Source: an uncultured bacterium (lineage in GTDB: Bacteria; Verrucomicrobiota; Lentisphaeria; Victivallales; UBA1829). From it: a DNA stretch of 64,000 nt. The stretch lies in contig CACZEK010000004.1 of NCBI GenBank assembly GCA_902780135.1, positions 71,146 to 135,145 of the forward strand, read 5' to 3'. A model generated the notes under the pieces. The model was given only the letters and a program-made list of their open reading frames with translations. It did not search any database and was not told the origin of the DNA. A program made the position numbers and the translations under genes. Positions 1 through 6,767 of the stretch are shown here, piece by piece; within the stretch, counting starts at the first letter, position 1, and the number at the start of each line of letters is the position of its first letter.

Positions 1-1373
1 CCGAAATAGAAGAGCAGATAATCGGGATCGTCCTCGGCGCAGGCGGCATCGTCGTCCCATTCCTGGTTCGTGTGACGCAGCCCGAGGCCGGGCGTCTGGT
101 ACAGGATCTCCTTCAGGAACTTCAGGCGCGGCGCGCTGTCGCCCCAGAGCTTGCCGCCGTGGCTCCACCACAGGACGCCGTCGTGCCCGACGTAGGTCTC
201 GCCGTGCGTGGCGTAGCCGCCGCGGACGGTCGCCTCCCAGAAACGCCGCACGATCTCCGGCGCGGCGATGTTGCCCCACATGTACGGGATGTCGCCCTCG
301 TACTGGATCTCGTCGAGCACGACAGCCTTGTCGTATTTGCGGCGGTACTGGTCGGTCAGCTCGGCGCAGACGTAGAAATCCTGCCGCTGGATGCTGCAAT
401 GCGTGATCCATGGCTTCGTGTAGTCGTAGAACGGGACGCAGTTGTGGATGCTCCGCAGGTGGTCGTACGGGTCCTTCTGCTGGATCAGCGCGGCGTAGTG
501 CTCCCAGTCGTCGACGGTCTTTTCCTTCAGGATGTCGTACTCGTTGGCGAAGCTCCACCAGATGTTCGCGTACGCGCTGTAGCGCGCCGCCATGTAGGTG
601 AGGTAGAAATCGTTCGCCTCGGCGGGCATGTTGCTGAATCCCCATTTGTCGTAGGGGTGGAACAGGATCAGGTCGCATTCGATCCCGAGCCTGCCGAGCG
701 TCTCCACCGCCTCGTCGATGCGCGCGAAATACGCCGGATTCGGCTTCGTGTAGTCCCAGTCGTATTCCTTTTCGCCGCCCTCCTTCAGCAGGAACGGGTA
801 CAGGTCGGGCTCCTTCTCGTTGAAGACATAGTGCTTCGGGAAGATGCAGAACCGGATCTTGTTGAAATAGCCTTTCGAGAGTGTCTCGATCGTCTGTTTC
901 CGCACGGGTTCCGGCTGGTTCAGCCACGCGTAGCACGTGGTGCCGACCGGATAGAACGGCGTGCCGTCGGCGTGCGCGAAATGGTATTTGTTTTTGACGC
1001 GGACGGGGCCGTGGCTGCCGGGTTCGGGCTCCGTCGCCTCGAATTCGCCGCGGCAGCTCCAGTTCCCGTCGGCGCTGATCGTATATTCGTGTTTTCCCCG
1101 GTTCATCGGCATGAGCCGGATGCGCCATGTGTCGCCGTCGCGGAAGCCTTCGATGAGCTTCGCCGTGTCGGCATCCTGCCAGTTGAAGATCATCCCGACG
1201 TCCTTCGTGTCGGCGGGCAGGCCGGTGATCTTCGCCTCGAACATGCCGTACTGCGGCACGGAGGCAGGCGCTTCCACTTTCGGTCCGGCGGCGGCGCCCT
1301 CCTGCGCGAAAGCCTGAGCGGCGAAGAAAAGCCCGAAAAGCGGGAAAGCGAGGCGGCGTCTGCGTGAGATCAT
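1..1373 (-). CDS. Secreted GH140-like glycoside hydrolase (DUF5060 + DUF4038), partial
   Basis: Runs off the left edge, so only the first ~457 residues are present. It begins at ATG 1371-1373 with a signal peptide (MISRRRR, hydrophobic core, cleavage near AFAQ-EG). Residues ~30-115 look like the beta-sandwich DUF5060 domain. A (beta/alpha)8 barrel of the DUF4038/apiosidase-like type follows, with YPVGTTCYAW, FNKIRFCIFPKHY and WWSFANEYD. The Asp/Glu of the NEYD and VLDEIQYEG strands are the likely catalytic region. Family knowledge: GH140-type enzymes cut apiosyl linkages in pectin, but many DUF4038 proteins are untested, so the substrate is inferred only as plant or host glycan. It is the first of several secreted carbohydrate enzymes in the window and has no adjacent transporter. 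Confidence 0.8.
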   Translation of the reverse strand, partial: MISRRRRLAFPLFGLFFAAQAFAQEGAAAGPKVEAPASVPQYGMFEAKITGLPADTKDVGMIFNWQDADTAKLIEGFRDGDTWRIRLMPMNRGKHEYTISADGNWSCRGEFEATEPEPGSHGPVRVKNKYHFAHADGTPFYPVGTTCYAWLNQPEPVRKQTIETLSKGYFNKIRFCIFPKHYVFNEKEPDLYPFLLKEGGEKEYDWDYTKPNPAYFARIDEAVETLGRLGIECDLILFHPYDKWGFSNMPAEANDFYLTYMAARYSAYANIWWSFANEYDILKEKTVDDWEHYAALIQQKDPYDHLRSIHNCVPFYDYTKPWITHCSIQRQDFYVCAELTDQYRRKYDKAVVLDEIQYEGDIPYMWGNIAAPEIVRRFWEATVRGGYATHGETYVGHDGVLWWSHGGKLWGDSAPRLKFLKEILYQTPGLGLRHTNQEWDDDAACAEDDPDYLLFYF

Positions 1374-1680
1374 GGTGAGGCTAACTCCTGTCTGGACGGA
1401 TCGTTTGTGAAAAAGTCGTTTGTTACTATACCCCCGGGCGGACATGTTTTCAAGAAATGTCCCGCGTTTTTCACGAATTTGCCGGCAACTCCGGAAAACC
1501 TTTGTCCTCGGACTCGCTTTTCCGTGGAAAGGAGGACAAGTCCTCCACTGCGGCAGTGCCGGGCTGACGCTCCGGCACGGAAGATTTCATGAAACCTTTG
1601 TCCGGGGGCTTGCTTTTCCTGGGAAACAATGTAAATTATAAGGTACTGTTTTTTTATTCCACGATTGAAAGGCGGCAGAC
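1374..1680. other. Intergenic region with hairpin repeat and an imperfect direct repeat
   Basis: No gene seen between the divergent GH140-like gene and purQ. It holds a two-hairpin element (1531-1565) and two imperfect direct copies of a ~33-bp stretch starting AAACCTTTGTCC (about 1496-1530 and 1592-1626, 96 bp apart). A weak promoter-like TTGCTT with AAATTATAAG about 17 bp downstream (near 1610-1642) precedes purQ. Confidence 0.5.
1531..1565. repeat. Dispersed two-hairpin repeat, copy A
   Basis: Contains the inverted repeats GGAGGAC-AA-GTCCTCC and CACTGCGGCAGTG side by side. Bases 1542-1565 are identical for 24 positions to the reverse complement of 8349-8372, which lies inside a coding sequence. 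The adjoining hairpin differs between copies in a way that keeps pairing (GGAGGAC/GTCCTCC against GGAGGC/GCCTCC). Confidence 0.65.
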
Positions 1681-2490
1681 ATGCGTAAACGCGAACAAGT
1701 CAAGGTACTGATCATCACCGGCGCAGGGTTGAACTGCGAAAAAGAGACGGCGGCGGCGTTCGCCTCCTGCGGCGCGACCGCGGAACAGGTCCATCTGAAC
1801 GACCTTCTGGCGGGGAAGCGCACGCTCGGCGAATTCCATATCCTCGCCCTGATCGGCGGATTCTCGTTCGGCGACCACCTCGGATCCGGCACGGTCTTCG
1901 CGAACAAGCTGAAATTCAAGCTGACGGACGACCTCCGCAAGTTCGTGAGCGACGGCAAGCTCGTGATCGGCATCTGCAACGGATTCCAGACGCTCACCCG
2001 CCTGGGGCTCGCGCCCGCGCTCGACGGCGAGTACCTCACGCAGCAGGCCGCCCTGACCGAGAACGACAGCGGCGTGTTCCGCGACGACTGGATCACGCTG
2101 AAGGCGGACCCGGAATCCCCGTGCGTCTTCACACGCGGGATCGACGTGATCCGCATGCCGATCCGCCACGGCGAAGGCAAGTTCGTCGCCGATCCCGACG
2201 TGCTCGCGAAGATCGAATCCCGCCACCTCGCCGCGGTCCGCTACTGCGCCGCCGACGGCTCGAAGGCGAAGGGATTCCCGGAGAACCCGAACGGCTCGCT
2301 GAACGACATCGCGGGCATCTGCGACGAGAGCGGCCGCATCTTCGGCCTCATGCCGCACCCGGAAGCGTTCCTGTCCCCGTTCAACGCCCCCGACTGGCAG
2401 AAACAGAAGCTCGAAGGGCGGCTCCCCGAATGGGGTGAAGGCCGCGTGATCTTCGAGAACGCCGTGGAATTCGCGGCTTCCTGCCTCTGA
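1681..2490 (+). CDS. purQ: Phosphoribosylformylglycinamidine synthase subunit PurQ
   Basis: Glutamine amidotransferase subunit of FGAM synthase (purine pathway step 4). It releases ammonia from glutamine for the PurL subunit in the cytoplasm. Class I amidotransferase features are visible: the nucleophile elbow GICNGFQ with Cys99, and the PHPE motif with His226 and Glu228. At 269 residues it is longer than the ~225-residue Bacillus form and fits the longer stand-alone type. PurL is not in the window. purC lies ~550 bp downstream beyond rplU, so purine genes are loosely grouped rather than in one tight operon. Confidence 0.93.
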   Translation: MRKREQVKVLIITGAGLNCEKETAAAFASCGATAEQVHLNDLLAGKRTLGEFHILALIGGFSFGDHLGSGTVFANKLKFKLTDDLRKFVSDGKLVIGICNGFQTLTRLGLAPALDGEYLTQQAALTENDSGVFRDDWITLKADPESPCVFTRGIDVIRMPIRHGEGKFVADPDVLAKIESRHLAAVRYCAADGSKAKGFPENPNGSLNDIAGICDESGRIFGLMPHPEAFLSPFNAPDWQKQKLEGRLPEWGEGRVIFENAVEFAASCL

Positions 2491-2625
2491 TCCGGCGGAA
2501 AGGGCGTCCCGGCGCATTTCCTGATCTTCCGTTTTCCCGCCGCCCCGGCGTCATCCGCGACCCCGCGGACGGACCGGAAAAGCGGCGCAAAACGGTCATT
2601 TTTCGAAAAAAAAGAGGAAAATGAT

Positions 2626-2653
2626 TTGAAGAATCGGAAAATGGAGCTATATT
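2626..2653 (+). promoter_or_regulatory. sigma70-type promoter of rplU
   Basis: TTGAAG at 2626-2631, 16-bp spacer, TATATT at 2648-2653; predicted start near 2660, giving a ~59-nt leader to rplU. A TTTTTCGAAAAA palindrome (2599-2610) lies just upstream. Confidence 0.6.
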
Positions 2654-2718
2654 AAAACGTTTATTTTTAGTCGAAAAACACAAATTCACACATATCACCA
2701 TAACCCGGAGAACAAGAC

Positions 2719-3027
2719 ATGTACGCAGTAATCAAAACCGGCGGCAAACAGCTGAAAGTCCAGGAACAGGACGTCGTTGCCGTCGAACGCATTGAAGGCG
2801 AAGTCGGCGCGAAGATCACGTTTGATCAGGTCCTTGCAAAGGGCGAAGGCGCGGACCTCACGGTCGGCACCCCGCTGCTCGACGGCGCCAAAGTCGAAGC
2901 CGAGATCGTGGACCAGTTCCGCGGCCCGAAGCTGATCGCATTCAAGATGAAACGCCGCAAAGGCTGCCGCAAACGCAAAGGCCACCGCCAGGAACTCACC
3001 CAGGTGAAGATCCTGTCGATCGCGTGA
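2719..3027 (+). CDS. rplU: 50S ribosomal protein L21
   Basis: Small basic 102-residue protein that binds 23S rRNA in the large subunit. It starts MYAVIKTGGKQ and ends with a very basic tail (KMKRRKGCRKRKGHRQ), both typical of L21. GGAGAAC lies at good distance before the ATG. Usually rplU is followed by rpmA and obgE; here it is followed 16 bp later by purC, an unusual neighbour, so the standard rplU-rpmA pair is broken in this genome. Confidence 0.97.
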   Translation: MYAVIKTGGKQLKVQEQDVVAVERIEGEVGAKITFDQVLAKGEGADLTVGTPLLDGAKVEAEIVDQFRGPKLIAFKMKRRKGCRKRKGHRQELTQVKILSIA

Positions 3028-3043
3028 AAGTGACACCGCCCTT

Positions 3044-3943
3044 ATGAAATATGACTCGAACGGAGCTCTGCTCGAAACCGACATTCCCGAACTCCCGCGA
3101 CCCCATCGGGGTAAAGTGAGAGATGTTTACGACTTAGGGGATTCCCTGTTATTCGTTGCGACCGACCGCATCAGCGCGTTCGACTGCGTGATGCCGAACG
3201 GCATCCCGGACAAGGGCCGCGTCCTGACCGCGATGTCGCTGTTCTGGTTCGATTATATTTCCTGGGCGCAGAATCATCTGCTCTGCTCCGAGGTCAGCGA
3301 CTTCCCGAAAATGCTCCGGAAGTACGACAAGGACCTCGAAGGGCGCTCGATGATCGTGCGCAAGGTCAAGCCCATCCCGATGGAGTGCATCGTGCGCGGG
3401 TACCTGACGGGCAGCGCCTGGAAGGAATACAAGCGCTACGGCACCGTCGGCGGCTACGAAGTGCGCGACGACTACCGTCTGTCCGAAAAGCTCGACAAGG
3501 CGTTCTTCACTCCCTCGACGAAAGCCGAGGAGGGCCACGACGAAAACGTGACGTTCGAGGAAGCCTGCGAGCTGATCGGCGAAGAGAAGGCGGAGTGCCT
3601 CTCCGATTTCTCCCTCCGCATCTACAAGGACGCCGCACAGCACGCGGAACGCTGCGGGATCATCCTCGCGGACACCAAGTTCGAGTTCGGCGAACTCGAC
3701 GACGGCGAGATCATCCTGATCGACGAGGTCCTGACCCCGGATTCCAGCCGCTTCTGGCCGAAAGCCGACTACGTCATCGGCAGCAATCCGCCCAGCCTCG
3801 ACAAGCAGTTCGTGCGCGACTACCTCGAATCCCTCGACTGGGACAAGACGCCCCCCGCGCCCGCCCTGCCGCAGGACGTGGTCGAGAAGACCCGCGAGAA
3901 GTACCTCGGCGCCCTGAGAGCGCTCAGCGGCCGTTCGTTATAA
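3044..3943 (+). CDS. purC: SAICAR synthase (phosphoribosylaminoimidazole-succinocarboxamide synthase)
   Basis: ATP-dependent ligation of aspartate to CAIR in purine synthesis. At 299 residues it is the long, yeast Ade1-like form rather than the ~240-residue form. Visible signatures are HRGKVRDVY at the N-terminus, ECIVRGYLTGSAWKEY in the middle and LIDEVLTPDSSRFWP near the C-terminus (metal and substrate binding). It starts 16 bp after rplU, probably co-transcribed, and is followed by a good intrinsic terminator at 3962. Confidence 0.95.
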   Translation: MKYDSNGALLETDIPELPRPHRGKVRDVYDLGDSLLFVATDRISAFDCVMPNGIPDKGRVLTAMSLFWFDYISWAQNHLLCSEVSDFPKMLRKYDKDLEGRSMIVRKVKPIPMECIVRGYLTGSAWKEYKRYGTVGGYEVRDDYRLSEKLDKAFFTPSTKAEEGHDENVTFEEACELIGEEKAECLSDFSLRIYKDAAQHAERCGIILADTKFEFGELDDGEIILIDEVLTPDSSRFWPKADYVIGSNPPSLDKQFVRDYLESLDWDKTPPAPALPQDVVEKTREKYLGALRALSGRSL

Positions 3944-3961
3944 TCACAGCATCGCTGTTTC

Positions 3962-4000
3962 CGGAGCCGGCGTCCCCGATTGACCCCGGCTCCGTTTTAT
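3962..4000 (+). terminator. Rho-independent terminator after purC
   Basis: Stem CGGAGCCGG (3962-3970) pairs with CCGGCTCCG (3986-3994), followed by TTTTATCTT. Confidence 0.75.
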
Positions 4001-4057
4001 CTTAAGTCAGTTCGTCAGTTCGTTTTCTCCGCCCCGGCGGAGGGAAGGGAGTTCATC

Positions 4058-5209
4058 ATGGCACAGGAACAACCGTGCAGCGGTTCAGTCGGGATCGTAC
4101 AGCCCTCCGACTATCTTTTCGAGGAAGAACTCCCCCTCGACTGCGGACGCAGCCTGAAAGGCGTCGTGATCCGCTACGAGACCTACGGCAAACTCTCCCC
4201 GAACGCGGACAACGCCGTCCTGGTGGAGCACGCCCTCTCCGGCGACGCGCACCTGGCGGGCTACCATTCCCCCGAAGACAAGAAGCCCGGCTGGTGGGAC
4301 GACATGGTCGGCCCCGGCAAGCCGTTCGACACCAACAGGCTCTTCATCGTCTGCTCCAACATCATCGGCGGGTGTTCCGGCTCGACCGGCCCCCGCAGCA
4401 TCGACCCGGACACCGGCCGCCGCTACGACATGGATTTCCCGATCATCACGATCGCGGACATGGTGCGCGCGCAGGAACGCCTGATGCGCCACCTCGGGAT
4501 CAAGAAATGGTTCTGCGTGGCGGGCGGCTCCATGGGCGGCATGCTGGCGCTCCAGTGGGGCGTCTCCTACCCGGAGGCGGTGAACGGCACGATCGCCATC
4601 GCCACCACGGCGCGCGTGTCCTCCCAGGGCATCTCGTTCAACTGGGTCAGCCGCGAGGCGATCATGAACGACCAGCACTGGCTTGACGGCAACTACGAGG
4701 AGCAGCCGCAGCGCGGGCTGGCGACGGCGCGCATGCTCGCGCACATCACGTACCTGAGCGACGAATCCATGAACCACAAGTTCGGGCGCGCGCTTCAGGA
4801 GTCGCCCGCATCCGACTACGATTTCGCGTTCTCGAAGGACTTCCGCATCGAAAGCTACCTGGCGCACCAGGGCTCGAAGTTCGTGGAGCGGTTCGACGCC
4901 AATTCCTACCTGTACATCACGCGGGCGATCGACTATTTCGACCTCTCCGACTGCGCCGAAGGCAACCTCGCGAACGCCCTGAAGCCGGTCGCCGCGCCGT
5001 TCCTCATCGTGTCCTTCTCCAGCGACTGGCTTTTCCCCGCCTACCAGTCCAAGGAGCTGGTCCGCGCGCTGCTCGACAACGGCAACGACGTGACCTACTG
5101 CAACATCCAGTCGTCGTACGGGCACGACGCCTTCCTGCTGGAGACCGAGGCGCTCGGCTCGCTGATCTCCAGCTACCTGACCAATCTGCCGTGGGAGCCG
5201 CCGGAATGA
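4058..5209 (+). CDS. metX: Homoserine O-acetyltransferase
   Basis: Acyl-CoA:homoserine O-acyltransferase of methionine synthesis, alpha/beta-hydrolase fold, 383 residues. The nucleophile elbow GGSMGG contains Ser158; the triad is completed by Asp323 (SSDWLFP) and His356 (SYGHDAF). EHALSGDAHLAGY is the usual MetX N-terminal signature. I chose ATG 4058 over an in-frame TTG at 3980 because AAGGGAG sits just upstream and because 3980 lies inside the purC terminator. Whether it uses acetyl- or succinyl-CoA cannot be told by eye. It overlaps metW by 4 bp (ATGA), the usual translationally coupled metX-metW pair. Confidence 0.94.
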   Translation: MAQEQPCSGSVGIVQPSDYLFEEELPLDCGRSLKGVVIRYETYGKLSPNADNAVLVEHALSGDAHLAGYHSPEDKKPGWWDDMVGPGKPFDTNRLFIVCSNIIGGCSGSTGPRSIDPDTGRRYDMDFPIITIADMVRAQERLMRHLGIKKWFCVAGGSMGGMLALQWGVSYPEAVNGTIAIATTARVSSQGISFNWVSREAIMNDQHWLDGNYEEQPQRGLATARMLAHITYLSDESMNHKFGRALQESPASDYDFAFSKDFRIESYLAHQGSKFVERFDANSYLYITRAIDYFDLSDCAEGNLANALKPVAAPFLIVSFSSDWLFPAYQSKELVRALLDNGNDVTYCNIQSSYGHDAFLLETEALGSLISSYLTNLPWEPPE

Positions 5210-5832
5210 ACGTGAAATTCAACAACAACGAGATACAGCTCCAGCGTTCCGACCTCGCCGCCATCCGCGACATGATCCCGGAGAACGCGCACATCCTGGA
5301 CCTCGGCTGCGGGTCCGGGCGGCTCCTGTACGCCCTGAAGACGCTCAAGCACGCCAAGGTCATGGGCGTGGAGCGCGACCAGCAGAAGATACTGGAATGC
5401 GCCGCGCGCGGCATCCCGGTGGTCCACGCCAGCCTCGACACCGCCCTGACGGATTTCTGTGACGACTCCTACGACTACGTGATCCTGAGCCGCACGATCC
5501 AGTCGGTGCAGCGCCCGGACATCATCCTGAAGGAAATGCTCCGCATCGGCAAGCGCGGGATCGTGTCCTACATGAACTTCGGGCACATCAACGCACGCAT
5601 CCAGCTGCTCTTCGGACACATGCCGGTGAACCGCAACCTGCCGCTGCCGTGGTACAACACCCCGACCATCCGCCCCGGCACGACCTCCGATTTCAAGGAC
5701 CTCTGCAAGACGCTCGGCATCAAGATCTGCCGCGAGATCCCGCTGACCAACGAGGGCGACTATCTGCGGCGGCTCGCCGTTCTCTGGCCCAACCTTTTCG
5801 CATCCAACAGCATTTTCGTCATATCCAAGTGA
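5206..5832 (+). CDS. metW: Methionine biosynthesis protein MetW
   Basis: 208-residue class I SAM-methyltransferase-like protein. The SAM-binding glycine motif LDLGCGSGRLL (about residues 25-35) and VGYV-like acidic strand GVERDQ are present, followed by the MetW-typical RNLPLPWYNTP segment. Known role: partner of MetX in many bacteria, needed for full homoserine acetyltransferase activity; its exact chemistry is unclear. Start at ATG 5206 overlaps the metX stop (ATGA) and has GGGAG upstream; a slightly longer frame from 5191 would run back into metX. Confidence 0.9.
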   Translation: MNVKFNNNEIQLQRSDLAAIRDMIPENAHILDLGCGSGRLLYALKTLKHAKVMGVERDQQKILECAARGIPVVHASLDTALTDFCDDSYDYVILSRTIQSVQRPDIILKEMLRIGKRGIVSYMNFGHINARIQLLFGHMPVNRNLPLPWYNTPTIRPGTTSDFKDLCKTLGIKICREIPLTNEGDYLRRLAVLWPNLFASNSIFVISK

Positions 5833-5845
5833 GGACGCTTCTCCC

Positions 5846-6751
5846 ATGAATCCCGCACCCGTCATCTACTGCGTCACGGTCGAAGACACCTCGGACAACC
5901 CGGAGGGCGCCGCCGAACTCTTCAACGCGCTCGAACTCGATTTCAGCTCCTGGCGCGACGAGGAGACCAAACACGTCCGCCACACCGTCTACTGCGCCGG
6001 AGAGGCGGAGGCCGCCGCGTTCCGCGATCGCCTGGAGACCGAGCTCATCCCCATGTGGCGCGAGTTCGGCGTGGTGCTGGAGGACCCGCGCACGGCGCAG
6101 ATCAGGAAGGAAGACTGGGCGGAATCCTGGAAGATCCACTTCAAGACCATGGTCATCTCCCCGCGCATCGTGGTGCGTCCCTCGTGGGAAACGTACACGC
6201 CGGAATCCGGTCAGCACGTGATCGTGCTCGACCCCGGCATGAGCTTCGGCACGGGCCAGCACGCCACCACGAAATCCTGCATCGCGTACATCGACCGGTT
6301 CGCGGCGGAGTTCCCCGCCGGGCAGACTCCGTCCTTCCTCGACGCGGGCTGCGGCTCCGGCATCCTCGCCATCGCGGCGCACGCGCTCGGCTGCGCCCCG
6401 GTCGACGCGTTCGACATCGACCCGGACGTGATCCCGATCGCCCGCGAGAACGCGCAGGTCAACGGCATTCCCGATCCCGAGCTCGCGCTGAGCGTTTCCT
6501 CCCTGCTCGACTTCAAGCCCGGCAGGACTTATGACATCGTGGCGGCGAACATCCTGTCCTCCGCGCTCATCGAAGGCCGCGAGCACCTCGTTTCCCTGGT
6601 GAAGCCAGGCGGCATCCTGATCCTCGCCGGCATCCTCACCACAGAATACCCCGCGGTCCGCGACGCCTTCGCCGCGCTCGGCTGCGTCGAACTCGGCAAC
6701 TCCACCGAACGCGAATGGACCGGCGGAAGTTTCCGCACGCCCGCGTCCTGA
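5846..6751 (+). CDS. prmA: Ribosomal protein L11 methyltransferase
   Basis: Trimethylates lysines and the N-terminus of L11 using SAM. The 301-residue protein has an N-terminal substrate-recognition domain (about 1-110) and a catalytic domain with the diagnostic DPGMSFGTGQHATT segment, then LDAGCGSGILAIAA (SAM binding) and VAANILSSALI (the N-I/P-P-like motif). It starts 13 bp after metW. Membership in a metXW operon is by position only. Confidence 0.93.
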   Translation: MNPAPVIYCVTVEDTSDNPEGAAELFNALELDFSSWRDEETKHVRHTVYCAGEAEAAAFRDRLETELIPMWREFGVVLEDPRTAQIRKEDWAESWKIHFKTMVISPRIVVRPSWETYTPESGQHVIVLDPGMSFGTGQHATTKSCIAYIDRFAAEFPAGQTPSFLDAGCGSGILAIAAHALGCAPVDAFDIDPDVIPIARENAQVNGIPDPELALSVSSLLDFKPGRTYDIVAANILSSALIEGREHLVSLVKPGGILILAGILTTEYPAVRDAFAALGCVELGNSTEREWTGGSFRTPAS

Positions 6752-6767
6752 CCTCTCTTTTCGCGCC

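Noticed and set aside
72..1367. 431-codon plus-strand frame
   Set aside because: Antisense to a GH140-like gene with signal peptide; no domain and no good ribosome site.
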